Assembly (NCBI GenBank): GCA_920105625.2
Contig: OV050031.1
Location: forward strand, 95,795,676 to 95,859,675
From: Clusia tigrina
Lineage: Eukaryota; Arthropoda; Insecta; Diptera; Clusiidae
Direction: 5' to 3'
DNA: 64,000 nucleotides
Under the pieces are notes generated by a model. The model saw nothing but the letters and a program-made list of their open reading frames with translations. It searched no databases and was not told where the DNA came from. The translations under genes were made by a program, and so were the position numbers. Positions 1 to 11,947 of the stretch are shown in pieces (position 1 is the first letter of the stretch; each line of letters starts with the position of its first letter).

Positions 1-37
1 ACGGTACGTCGTACACCTATCAAAGTTTGCAACATAC

Positions 38-89
38 AAATGCTTGTAACTTTTTACTGGAGCGTCATAAAACCTTGAAATTTTGTAAC
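38..89 (+). repeat. Internal subrepeat, copy 1 (within monomer)
   Basis: Monomer positions 38-89, shown here in the first monomer, align without gaps to positions 178-196 plus 1-33 of the next monomer. In the consensus, 33 of 52 bases match (63%). Shared blocks in order are 'aaatg', 'taactt', 'gg', 'cgtc', 'ta', 'aaa', 'tttg' and 'aac'. The offset between copies is 56 bp. I infer descent from a shorter ancestral repeat. The match occurs in every monomer and is given once as an example. Confidence 0.7.
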
Positions 90-118
90 AATAAAGCACT
101 CTAGCCGCTTGTCAATTT

Positions 119-146
119 AAGCTATCGCTCAAAGCTATGCTACCCT
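119..146 (+). repeat. Short internal direct repeat in monomer
   Basis: 'aagctat' occurs twice, 13 bp apart, at monomer positions 119-125 and 132-138 ('aagctatcgctca' followed by 'aagctatgctac'). It is present in nearly all copies. The base after the first copy is one of the most variable sites in the array ('atcgctc' versus 'attgctc'). Confidence 0.6.
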
Positions 147-177
147 GGAATCCCAAATCAAACACTGATAAAACTTC

Positions 178-229
178 AAATGGCCCTAACTTCTGTACGG
201 TACGTCCTACACCTATCAAAGTTTGCAAC
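178..229 (+). repeat. Internal subrepeat, copy 2 (spans monomer junction)
   Basis: This is the partner of the segment at 38-89 and covers the end of one 196-bp unit and the start of the next. It runs from 'aaatggccctaactt' to 'tttgcaac'. A weaker third resemblance exists between 'cataaaaccttgaaat' (monomer position 66 on) and 'gataaaacttcaaat' (position 167 on), which needs a one-base gap. The conventional monomer boundary therefore falls inside an older internal repeat. Confidence 0.65.
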
Positions 230-1176
230 ATACAAATGCTTGTAACTTTTCCCTGGAGCGTCATAAAACCTTGAAATTTTGTAACGATAAAGTACTCGAG
301 CCTCTCTTCAACTTAAGCTATCGCTCAAAGCTATGCTACCCTTAAGTCCCAAATCAATCACTGATAAAACTTCAAATGGCCCTAACTTCTATACGGTACG
401 TCCTACACCTATCAAAGTTTGCAACATACAAATGCTTGTAACTTTTTACTGGAGCGTCATAAAACCTTGAAAGTTTGTAACATTAAAGTACTCGAGCCTC
501 TTGTCAATTTAAGCTATTGCTCAAAGCTATGCTACCCTTGAATCCCAAATAAAACACTGATAAAACTTCAAATGGCCCTAACTTCTATACGGTACGTCCT
601 ACACCTATCAAAGTTTGCAACATACAAATGCTTGTAACTTTTTACTGGAGCGTCATAAAACCTTGAAATTTTGTAACAATAAAGCACTCGAGCCGCTTGT
701 CAATTTAAGCTATCGCTCAAAGCTATGCTACCCTGGAATCCCAAATCTAACACTGATAAAACTTCAAATGGCCCTAACTTCTATACGGTACGTCCTACAC
801 CTATCAAAGTTTGCAACATATAAATGCTTGTAACTTTTTACTGGAGCGTCATAAAACCTTGAAATTTTGTAACAATAAAGTACTCGAGCCTCTTGTCAAT
901 TTAAGCTATTGCTCAAAGCTATGCTACCCTTGAATCCCAAATAAAACACTGATAAAACTTCAAATGGCCCTAACTTCTATACGGTACGTCCTACACCTAT
1001 CAAAGTTTGCAACATACAAATGCTTGTAACTTTTTACTGGAGCGTCATAAAACCTTGAAATTTTGTATCAATAAAGTACTCGAGCCGCTTGTCAATTTAA
1101 GCTATCGCTCAAAGCTATGCTACCCTTAAGTCCTAAATCAAACACTGATAAAACTTCAAATGGCCCTAACTTCTGT

Positions 1177-1363
1177 ACGGTACGTCCTACAGTTTGCAAC
1201 ATATAAATGCTTGTAACTTTTTACTGGAGCGTCATAAAACCTTGAAATTTTGTAACAATAAAGCACTCGAGCCTCTTGTCAATTTAAGCTATCGCTCAAA
1301 GCTATGCTACCCTTGAGTCCCAAATAAAACACTGAGAAAACTTCAAATGGCCCTAACTTCTAT
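1177..1363 (+). repeat. Shortened 187-bp monomer (9-bp deletion)
   Basis: Between 'cctaca' and 'gtttgcaac' nine bases present in all other copies ('cctatcaaa') are missing, at about 1191. Flanking monomers are full length. It is the largest indel in the window and the only one in the first 42.9 kb, so it is a unique length marker. Confidence 0.9.
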
Positions 1364-2735
1364 ACGGTACGTCCTACACCTATCAATGTTTGCAACATAC
1401 AAATGCTTCTAACTTTTTACTGGAGCATCATAAAACCTTGAAATTTTGTAACAATAAAGCACTCGAGCCTCTTGTCAATTTAAGCTATCGCTCAAAGCTA
1501 TGCTACCCTTGAGTCCCAAATCAATCACTGATAAAACTTCAAATGGCCCTAACTTCTATACGGTACGTCCTACACCTATCAAAGTTTGCAACATACAAAT
1601 GCTTGTAACTTTTCACTGGAGCGTCATAAAACCTTGAAATTTTGTATCGATAAAGTACTCGAGCCTCTTGTCAATTTAAGCTATCGCTCAAAGCTATGCT
1701 ACCCTTAAGTCCTAAATCAAACACTGATAAAACTTCAAATGGCCCTAACTTCTGTACGGTACGTCCTACACCTATCAAAGTTTGCAACATACAAATGCTT
1801 GTAACTTTTTACTGGAGCGTCATAAAACCTTGAAATTTTGTAACAATAAAGTACTCGAGCCTCTTGTCAATTTAAGCTATCGCTCAAAGCTATGCTACTC
1901 TTAAGTCCTAAATCAAACACTGATAAAACTTCAAATGGCCCTAACTTCTGTACGGTACGTCCTACACCTATCACAGTTTGCAACATATAAATGCTTGTAA
2001 CTTTTTACTGGAGCGTCATAAAACCTTGAAATTTTGTAACAATAAAGTACTCGAGCCTCTTGTCAATTTAAGCTATTGCTCAAAGCTATGCTACCCTTGA
2101 ATCCCAAATAAAACACTGATAAAACTTCAAATGGCCCTAACTTCTATACGGTACGTCCTACACCTATCAAAGTTTGCAACATACAAATGCTTGTAACTTT
2201 TTACTGGAGCGTCATAAAACCTTGAAATTTTGTATCAATAAAGTACTCGAGCCGCTTGTCAATTTAAGCTATCGCTCAAAGCTATGCTACCTTTAAGTCC
2301 TAAATCAAACATTGATAAAACTTCAAATGGCCCTAACTTCTGTACGGTACGTCCTACACCTATCAAAGTTTGCAACATATAAATGCTTGTAACTTTTTAC
2401 TGGAGCGTCATAAAACCTTGAAATTTTGTAACAATAAAGCACTCGAGCCTCTTGTCAATTTAAGCTATCGCTCAAAGCTATGCTACCCTTGAGTCCCAAA
2501 TAAAACACTGATAAAACTTCAAATGGCCCTAACTTCTATACGGTACGTCCTACACCTATCAATGTTTGCAACATACAAATGCTTGTAACTTTTTACTGGA
2601 GCGTCATAAAACCTTGAAATTTTGTAACAATAAAGCACTCGAGCCTCTTGTCAATTTAAGCTATCGCTCAAAGCTATGCTACCCTTGAGTCCCACATCAA
2701 TCACTGATAAAACTTCAAATGGCCCTAACTTCTAT

Positions 2736-4107
2736 ACGGTACGTCCTACACCTATCAAAGTTTGCAACATACAAATGCTTGTAACTTTTTACTGGAGCGT
2801 CATAAAACCTTGAAATTTTGTAACAATAAAGCACTCGAGCCCCTTGTCAATTTAAGCTATCGCTCAAAGCTTGGCGACCCTGGAATCCCAAATCAAACAC
2901 TGATAAAACTTCAAATGGCCCTAACTTCTGTACGGTACGTCCTACACCTATCAAAGTTTGCAACATACAAATGCTTGTAACTTTTTACTGGAGCGTCATA
3001 AAACCTTGAAATTTTGTAACAATAAAGTACTCGAGCCTCTTGTCAATTTAAGCTATTGCTCAAAGTTATGCTACCCTTAAGTCCCAAATCAAACTCTGAT
3101 AAAACTTCAAATGGCCCTAACTTCTGTACGGTACGTCCTACACCTATCAAAGTTTGCAACATATAAATGCTTGTAACTTTTTACTGGAGCGTCATAAAAG
3201 CTTGAAATTTAGTATCAATAAAGTACTCGAGCCGCTTGTCAATTTAAGCTATCGCTCAAAGCTATGCTACCGTTAAGTCCTAAATCAAACACTGATAAAA
3301 CTTCAAATGGCCCTAACTTCTGTACGGTACGTCCTACACCTATCAAAGTTTGCAACATATAAATGCTTGCAACTTTTTACTGGAGCGTCATAAAACCTTG
3401 AAATTTTGTAACAATAAAGTACTCGAGCCTCTTGTCAATTTAAGCTATTGCTCAAAGTTATGCTACCCTTAAGTCCCAAATCAAACTCTGATAAAACTTC
3501 AAATGGCCCTAACTTCTGTACGGTACGTCCTACACCTATCAAAGTTTGCAACATATAAATGCTTGTAACTTTTTACTGGAGCGTCATAAAACCTTGAAAT
3601 TTAGTATCAATAAAGTACTCGAGCCGCTTGTCAATTTAAGCTATCGCTCAAAGCTATGCTACCCTTAAGTCCTAAATCAAACACTGATAAAACTTCAAAT
3701 GGCCCTAACTTCTGTACGGTACGTCCTACACCTATCAAAGTTTGCAACATATAAATGCTTGTAACTTTTTACTGGAGCGTCATAAAACCTTGAAATTTTG
3801 TAACAATAAAGTACTCGAGCCTCTTGTCAATTTAAGCTATTGCTCAAAGCTATGCTACCCTTGAATCCCAAATAAAACACTGATAAAACTTCAAATGGCC
3901 CTAACTTCTATACGGTACGTCCTACACCTATCAATGTTTGCAACATACAAATGCTTGTAACTTTTTACTGGAGCGTCATAAAACCTTGAAATTTTGTAAC
4001 AATAAAGCACTCGAGCCTCTTGTCAATTTAAGCTATCGCTCAAAGCTATGCTACCCTTGAGTCCCACATCAATCACTGATAAAACTTCAAATGGCCCTAA
4101 CTTCTAT
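2736..4107 (+). repeat. 12-monomer HOR, partial copy (7 monomers)
   Basis: The seven monomers follow the order seen at the start of the full HOR at 4108. They are: a 'gagccccttg / cctggaatc' monomer, class B with 'caaagttatgc', class A with 'accgttaag', B with 'gcttgcaac', A, and B with 'cttgaatcc'. The last is the 'caatgtttgc' monomer that normally ends the 12-mer, so five internal monomers (HOR positions 7-11) are missing. The first monomer has a private change, 'gcttggcgaccc', absent from its relatives. Confidence 0.75.
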
Positions 4108-6459
4108 ACGGTACGTCCTACACCTATCAAAGTTTGCAACATACAAATGCTTGTAACTTTTTACTGGAGCGTCATAAAACCTTGAAATTTTGTAACAATA
4201 AAGCACTCGAGCCCCTTGTCAATTTAAGCTATCGCTCAAAGCTATGCTACCCTGGAATCCCAAATCAAACACTGATAAAACTTCAAATGGCCCTAACTTC
4301 TGTACGGTACGTCCTACACCTATCAAAGTTTGCAACATACAAATGCTTGTAACTTTTTACTGGAGCGTCATAAAACCTTGAAATTTTGTAACAATAAAGT
4401 ACTCGAGCCTCTTGTCAATTTAAGCTATTGCTCAAAGTTATGCTACCCTTAAGTCCCAAATCAAACTCTGATAAAACTTCAAATGGCCCTAACTTCTGTA
4501 CGGTACGTCCTACACCTATCAAAGTTTGCAACATATAAATGCTTGTAACTTTTTACTGGAGCGTCATAAAACCTTGAAATTTAGTATCAATAAAGTACTC
4601 GAGCCGCTTGTCAATTTAAGCTATCGCTCAAAGCTATGCTACCGTTAAGTCCTAAATCAAACACTGATAAAACTTCAAATGGCCCTAACTTCTGTACGGT
4701 ACGTCCTACACCTATCAAAGTTTGCAACATATAAATGCTTGCAACTTTTTACTGGAGCGTCATAAAACCTTGAAATTTTGTAACAATAAAGTACTCGAGC
4801 CTCTTGTCAATTTAAGCTATTGCTCAAAGTTATGCTACCCTTAAGTCCCAAATCAAACTCTGATAAAACTTCAAATGGCCCTAACTTCTGTACGGTACGT
4901 CCTACACCTATCAAAGTTTGCAACATACAAATGCTTGTAACTTTTTACTGGAGCGTCATAAAACCTTGAAATTTAGTATCAATAAAGTACTCGAGCCGCT
5001 TGTCAATTTAAGCTATCGCTCAAAGCTATGCTACCGTTAAGTCCTAAATCAAACACTGATAAAACTTCAAATGGCCCTAACTTCTGTACGGTACGTCCTA
5101 CACCTATCAAAGTTTGCAACATATAAATGCTTGTAACTTTTTACTGGAGCGTCATAAAACCTTGAAATTTTGTAACAATAAAGTACTCGAGCCTCTTGTC
5201 AATTTAAGCTATTGCTCAAAGCTATGCTACCCTTGAATCCCAAATAAAACACTGATAAAACTTCAAATGGCCCTAACTTCTATACGGTACGTCCTAAACC
5301 TATCAAAGTTTGCAACATACAAATGCTTGTAACTTTTTACTGGAGCGTCATAAAACCTTGAAATTTAGTATCAATAAAGTACTCGAGCCGCTTGTCAATG
5401 TAAGCTATCGCTCAAAGCTATGCTACCCTTAAGTCCTAAATCAAACACTGATAAAACTTCAAATGGCCCTAACTTCTGTACGGTACGTCCTACACCTATC
5501 AAAGTTTGCAACATATAAATGCTTGTAACTTTTTACTGGAGCGTCATAAAACCTTGAAATTTTGTAACAATAAAGTACTCGAGCCTCTTGTCAATTTAAG
5601 CTATTGCTCAAAGCTATGCTACCCTTGAATCCCAAATAAAACACTGATAAAACTTCAAATGGCCCTAACTTCTATACGGTACGTCCTACACCTATCAAAG
5701 TTTGCAACATATAAATGCTTGTAACTTTTTACTGTAGCGTCATAAAACCTTGAAATTTTGTAACAATAAAGTACTCGAGCCGCTTGTCAATTTAAGCTAT
5801 CGCTCAAAGCTATGCTACCCTTAAGTCCCAAATCTAACACTGATAAAACTTCAAATGGCCCTAACTTCTATACGGTACGTCCTACACCTATCAAAGTTTG
5901 CAACATATAAATGCTTGTAACTTTTTACTGGAGCGTCAAAAAACCTTGAAATTTTGTAACAATAAAGCACTCGCGCCGCTTGTCAATTTAAGCTATCGCT
6001 CAAAGCTATGCTACCCTGGAATCCCAAATCAAACACTGATAAAACTTCAAATGGCCCTAACTTCTGTACGGTACGTCCTACACCTATCAAAGTTTGCAAC
6101 ATACAAATGCTTGTAACTTTTTACTGGAGCGTCATAAAACCTTGAAATTTTGTATCAATAAAGCACTCGAGCCGCTTGTCAATTTAAGCTATCGCTCAAA
6201 GCTATGCTACCCTGGAATCCCAAATCAAACACTGATAAAACTTCAAATGGCCCTAACTTCTGTACGGTACGTCCTACACCTATCAATGTTTGCAACATAC
6301 AAATGCTTGTAACTTTTTACTGGAGCGTCATAAAACCTTGAAATTTTGTAACAATAAAGCACTCGAGCCTCTTGTCAATTTAAGCTATCGCTCAAAGCTA
6401 TGCTACCCTTGAGTCCCACATCAATCACTGATAAAACTTCAAATGGCCCTAACTTCTAT
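4108..6459 (+). repeat. 12-monomer higher-order repeat, complete copy (2352 bp)
   Basis: Monomer order by diagnostic variants: 'gagcccc/ctggaatc'; B 'gttatgc'; A 'accgtt'; B 'gcttgcaac'; A; B 'cttgaatcc'; A with 'cctaaacc' and 'caatgtaagc'; B 'cttgaatcc'; 'ctgtagcg' with 'aaatctaac'; 'gtcaaaaaacc' with 'ctcgcgcc'; 'tgtatcaataaagcac'; 'caatgtttgc' with 'tcccacatc'. The same order recurs at 6460 and 8616. I use this as the reference copy because no monomer is missing. Confidence 0.8.
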
Positions 6460-8615
6460 ACGGTACGTCCTACACCTATCAAAGTTTGCAACATACAAAT
6501 GCTTGTAACTTTTTACTGGAGCGTCATAAAACCTTGAAATTTTGTAACAATAAAGTACTCGAGCCTCTTGTCAATTTAAGCTATTGCTCAAAGTTATGCT
6601 ACCCTTAAGTCCCAAATCAAACTCTGATAAAACTTCAAATGGCCCTAACTTCTGTACGGTACGTCCTACACCTATCAAAGTTTGCAACATATAAATGCTT
6701 GTAACTTTTTACTGGAGCGTCATAAAACCTTGAAATTTAGTATCAATAAAGTACTCGAGCCGCTTGTCAATTTAAGCTATCGCTCAAAGCTATGCTACCG
6801 TTAAGTCCTAAATCAAACACTGATAAAACTTCAAATGGCCCTAACTTCTGTACGGTACGTCCTACACCTATCAAAGTTTGCAACATATAAATGCTTGCAA
6901 CTTTTTACTGGAGCGTCATAAAACCTTGAAATTTTGTAACAATAAAGTACTCGAGCCTCTTGTCAATTTAAGCTATTGCTCAAAGTTATGCTACCCTTAA
7001 GTCCCAAATCAAACTCTGATAAAACTTCAAATGGCCCTAACTTCTGTACGGTACGTCCTACACCTATCAAAGTTTGCAACATATAAATGCTTGTAACTTT
7101 TTACTGGAGCGTCATAAAACCTTGAAATTTAGTATCAATAAAGTACTCGAGCCGCTTGTCAATTTAAGCTATCGCTCAAAGCTATGCTACCCTTAAGTCA
7201 TAAATCAAACACTGATAAAACTTCAAATGGCCCTAACTTCTGTACGGTACGTCCTACACCTATCAAAGTTTGCAACATATAAATGCTTGTAACTTTTTAC
7301 TGGAGCGTCATAAAACCTTGAAATTTTGTAACAATAAAGTACTCGAGCCTCTTGTCAATTTAAGCTATTGCTCAAAGCTATGCTACCCTTGAATCCCAAA
7401 TAAAACACTGATAAAACTTCAAATGGCCCTAACTTCTATACGGTACGTCCTAAACCTATCAAAGTTTGCAACATACAAATGCTTGTAACTTTTTACTGGA
7501 GCGTCATAAAACCTTGAAATTTAGTATCAATAAAGTACTCGAGCCGCTTGTCAATGTAAGCTATCGCTCAAAGCTATGCTACCCTTAAGTCCTAAATCAA
7601 ACACTGATAAAACTTCAAATGGCCCTAACTTCTGTACGGTACGTCCTACACCTATCAAAGTTTGCAACATATAAATGCTTGTAACTTTTTACTGGAGCGT
7701 CATAAAACCTTGAAATTTTGTAACAATAAAGTACTCGAGCCTCTTGTCAATTTAAGCTATTGCTCAAAGCTATGCTACCCTTGAATCCCAAATAAAACAC
7801 TGATAAAACTTCAAATGGCCCTAACTTCTATACGGTACGTCCTACACCTATCAAAGTTTGCAACATATAAATGCTTGTAACTTTTTACTGTAGCGTCATA
7901 AAACCTTGAAATTTTGTAACAATAAAGTACTCGAGCCGCTTGTCAATTTAAGCTATCGCTCAAAGCTATGCTACCCTTAAGTCCCAAATCTAACACTGAT
8001 AAAACTTCAAATGGCCCTAACTTCTATACGGTACGTCCTACACCTATCAAAGTTTGCAACATATAAATGCTTGTAACTTTTTACTGGAGCGTCAAAAAAC
8101 CTTGAAATTTTGTAACAATAAAGCACTCGCGCCGCTTGTCAATTTAAGCTATCGCTCAAAGCTATGCTACCCTGGAATCCCAAATCAAACACTGATAAAA
8201 CTTCAAATGGCCCTAACTTCTGTACGGTACGTCCTACACCTATCAAAGTTTGCAACATACAAATGCTTGTAACTTTTTACTGGAGCGTCATAAAACCTTG
8301 AAATTTTGTATCAATAAAGCACTCGAGCCGCTTGTCAATTTAAGCTATCGCTCAAAGCTATGCTACCCTGGAATCCCAAATCAAACACTGATAAAACTTC
8401 AAATGGCCCTAACTTCTGTACGGTACGTCCTACACCTATCAATGTTTGCAACATACAAATGCTTGTAACTTTTTACTGGAGCGTCATAAAACCTTGAAAT
8501 TTTGTAACAATAAAGCACTCGAGCCTCTTGTCAATTTAAGCTATCGCTCAAAGCTATGCTACCCTTGAGTCCCACATCAATCACTGATAAAACTTCAAAT
8601 GGCCCTAACTTCTAT
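6460..8615 (+). repeat. HOR copy lacking its first monomer (11 monomers, 2156 bp)
   Basis: Matches 4304-6459 monomer by monomer, including the rare 'gtcaaaaaacc', 'ctcgcgcc', 'caatgtaagc' and 'cctaaacc' variants, each displaced by 2156 bp (eleven monomers). The 'gagcccc/ctggaatc' first monomer is absent. One private difference is 'gtcataaatc' near 7197 in place of 'gtcctaaatc'. Confidence 0.8.
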
Positions 8616-10575
8616 ACGGTACGTCCTACACCTATCAAAGTTTGCAACATACAAATGCTTGTAACTTTTTACTGGAGCGTCATAAAACCTTGAAATTTTG
8701 TAACAATAAAGCACTCGAGCCCCTTGTCAATTTAAGCTATCGCTCAAAGCTATGCTACCCTGGAATCCCAAATCAAACACTGATAAAACTTCAAATGGCC
8801 CTAACTTCTGTACGGTACGTCCTACACCTATCAAAGTTTGCAACATACAAATGCTTGTAACTTTTTACTGGAGCGTCATAAAACCTTGAAATTTTGTAAC
8901 AATAAAGTACTCGAGCCTCTTGTCAATTTAAGCTATGGCTCAAAGTTATGCTACCCTTAAGTCCCAAATCAAACTCTGATAAAACTTCAAATGGCCCTAA
9001 CTTCTGTACGGTACGTCCTACACCTATCAAAGTTTGCAACATATAAATGCTTGTAACTTTTTACTGGAGCGTCATAAAACCTTGAAATTTAGTATCAATA
9101 AAGTACTCGAGCCGCTTGTCAATTTAAGCTATCGCTCAAAGCTATGCTACCGTTAAGTCCTAAATCAAACACTGATAAAACTTCAAATGGCCCTAACTTC
9201 TGTACGGTACGTCCTACACCTATCAAAGTTTGCAACATATAAATGCTTGCAACTTTTTACTGGAGCGTCATAAAACCTTGAAATTTTGTAACAATAAAGT
9301 ACTCGAGCCTCTTGTCAATTTAAGCTATTGCTCAAAGTTATGCTACCCTTAAGTCCCAAATCAAACTCTGATAAAACTTCAAATGGCCCTAACTTCTGTA
9401 CGGTACGTCCTACACCTATCAAAGTTTGCAACATATAAATGCTTGTAACTTTTTACTGGAGCGTCATAAAACCTTGAAATTTAGTATCAATAAAGTACTC
9501 GAGCCGCTTGTCAATTTAAGCTATCGCTCAAAGCTATGCTACCCTTAAGTCCTAAATCAAACACTGATAAAACTTCAAATGGCCCTAACTTCTGTACGGT
9601 ACGTCCTACACCTATCAAAGTTTGCAACATATAAATGCTTGTAACTTTTTACTGGAGCGTCATAAAACCTTGAAATTTTGTAACAATAAAGTACTCGAGC
9701 CTCTTGTCAATTTAAGCTATTGCTCAAAGCTATGCTACCCTTGAATCCCAAATAAAACACTGATAAAACTTCAAATGGCCCTAACTTCTATACGGTACGT
9801 CCTAAACCTATCAAAGTTTGCAACATACAAATGCTTGTAACTTTTTACTGGAGCGTCATAAAACCTTGAAATTTAGTATCAATAAAGTACTCGAGCCGCT
9901 TGTCAATTTAAGCTATCGCTCAAAGCTATGCTACCCTTAAGTCCTAAATCAAACACTGATAAAACTTCAAATGGCCCTAACTTCTGTACGGTACGTCCTA
10001 CACCTATCAAAGTTTGCAACATATAAATGCTTGTAACTTTTTACTGGAGCGTCATAAAATCTTGAAATTTTGTAACAATAAAGTACTCGAGCCTCTTGTC
10101 AATTTAAGCTATTGCTCAAAGCTATGCTACCCTTGAATCCCAAATAAAACACTGATAAAACTTCAAATGGCCCTAACTTCTATACGGTACGTCCTACACC
10201 TATCAAAGTTTGCAACATATAAATGCTTGTAACTTTTTACTGTAGCGTCATAAAACCTTGAAATTTTGTAACAATAAAGTACTCGAGCCGCTTGTCAATT
10301 TAAGCTATCGCTCAAAGCTATGCTACCCTTAAGTCCCAAATCTAACACTGATAAAACTTCAAATGGCCCTAACTTCTATACGGTACGTCCTACACCTATC
10401 AAAGTTTGCAACATATAAATGCTTGTAACTTTTTACTGGAGTGTCATAAAACCTTGAAATTTTGTAACAATAAAGCACTCGAGCCGCTTGTCAATTTAAG
10501 CTATCGCTCAAAGCTATGCTACCCTGGAATCCCAAATCAAACACTGATAAAACTTCAAATGGCCCTAACTTATTT
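8616..10575 (+). repeat. HOR copy truncated on the right (10 monomers)
   Basis: Begins with the 'gagcccc/ctggaatc' monomer and follows the HOR order through the 'ctgtagcg' monomer at 10184 and a 'ctggaatc' monomer at 10380. The tenth monomer lacks 'gtcaaaaaacc' and has 'gagtgtcat' instead. After 10576 the order breaks and a different series begins, so the copy ends here by exchange or deletion. Confidence 0.7.
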
Positions 10576-11947
10576 ACGGTACGTCCTAAACCTATCAAAG
10601 TTTGCAACATACAAATGCTTGTAACTTTTTACTGGAGAGTAATAAAACCTTGAAATTTTGTAACAATAAAGCACTCGAGCCTCTTGTCAATTTAAGCTAT
10701 TGCTCAAAGCTATGCTACCCTTGAATCGCAAATAAAACACTGATAAAACTTGAAATGGCCCTAAATTCTATACGGTAGGTCCTACACCTATCAAAGTTTG
10801 CAAAATACAAATGCTTGTAACTTTTCACTGGAGCGTCATAAAACCTTGAAATTTTGTAACAATAAAGCACTCGAGCCCCTTGTCAATTTAAGCTATCGCT
10901 CAAAGCTATGCTACCCTGGAATCCCAAATCAAACACTGATAAAACTTCAAATGGCCCTAACTTCTGTACGGTACGTCCTACACCTATCAAAGTTTGCAAC
11001 ATACAAATGCTTGTAACTTTTTACTGGAGCGTCATAAAACCTTGAAATTTTGTAACAATAAAGTACTCGAGCCTCTTGTCAATTTAAGCTATTGCTCAAA
11101 GTTATGCTACCCTTAAGTCCCAAATCAAACTCTGATAAAACTTCAAATGGCCCTAACTTATGTACGGTACGTCCTACACCTATCAAAGTTTGCAACATAC
11201 AAATGCTTGTAACTTTTTACTGGAGCGTCATAAAACCTTGAAATTTTGTAACAATAAAGCACTCGAGCCCCTTGTCAATTTAAGCTATCGCTCAAAGCTA
11301 TGCTACCCTGGAATCCCAAATCAAACACTGATAAAACTTCAAATGGCCCTAACTTCTGTACGGTACGTCCTACACCTATCAAAGTTTGCAACATACAAAT
11401 GCTTGTAACTTTTTACTGGAGCGTCATAAAACCTTGAAATTTTGTAACAATAAAGTACTCGAGCCTCTTGTCAATTTAAGCTATTGCTCAAAGTTATTCT
11501 ACCCTTAAGTCCCAAATCAAACTCTGATAAAACTTCAAATGGCCCTAACTTCTGTACGGTACGTCCTACACCTATCAAAGTTTGCAACATATAAATGCTT
11601 GTAACTTTTTACTGGAGCGTCATAAAACCTTGAAATTTAGTATCAATAAAGTACTCGAGCCGCTTGTCAATTTAAGCTATCGCTCAAAGCTATGCTACCG
11701 TTAAGTCCTAAATCAAACACTGATAAAACTTCAAATGGCCCTAACTTCTGTACGGTACGTCCTACACCTATCAAAGTTTGCAACATATAAATGCTTGCAA
11801 CTTTTTACTGGAGCGTCATAAAACCTTGAAATTTTGTAACAATAAAGTACTCGAGCCTCTTGTCAATTTAAGCTATTGCTCAAAGTTATGCTACCCTTAA
11901 GTCCCAAATCAAACTCTGATAAAACTTCAAATGGCCCTAACTTCTGT
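10576..11947 (+). repeat. Rearranged monomers with a local two-monomer duplication
   Basis: The first monomer (10576) combines 'cctaaacc', 'gagagtaat', 'gaatcgc' and 'aacttgaaatgg'. The next has 'ggtaggtcc' and 'gcaaaatac'. The pair at 10772-11163 ('cccc/ctggaatc' then class B) is nearly repeated at 11164-11555. The first half of the 12-monomer HOR order then resumes ('accgtt', 'gcttgcaac'). Confidence 0.65.

Larger units (their letters stand above)
1..2735 (+). repeat. Mixed satellite monomers, left edge
   Basis: Fourteen monomers in which classes alternate irregularly. The first monomer carries two private changes, 'gtcgtacacc' and 'cactctagcc'; the second destroys the XhoI site seen in most copies. 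Monomers from 1952 ('cctatcacag'), 2148 (class B body but 'tgtatcaat'), 2344 and 2540 ('caatgtttgc') occur in the same order at 21356-22139. This stretch therefore shares ancestry with the 10-monomer unit about 19.4 kb away. Confidence 0.75.

Noticed and set aside
88..95. AATAAA polyadenylation-like signal in each monomer ('acaataaag', also 'caaataaaac')
   Set aside because: Expected by chance in AT-rich sequence. There is no transcript or open frame context.
102..124. Possible hairpin 'gctt' to 'aagc' around 'gtcaattt'
   Set aside because: The stem is only four base pairs and is broken in class B monomers ('cctcttg'). Too weak to call as a structural element.
615..833. Series of about 33 plus-strand open frames of 70-82 codons with almost the same protein sequence
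   Set aside because: They start at TTG except one that starts upstream at ATG (11160). They span a satellite junction, end at a fixed TAA, and exist only where the 'cctggaatc' substitution removes a stop. No ribosome-binding or domain evidence; treated as satellite read-through.
834..840. TATA-box-like 'tataaat' in monomers with 'aacatataaatg'
   Set aside because: Arises from one C-to-T change at position 37 and is shared by a large fraction of monomers. No initiator or downstream gene is visible, though satellite transcription cannot be ruled out.
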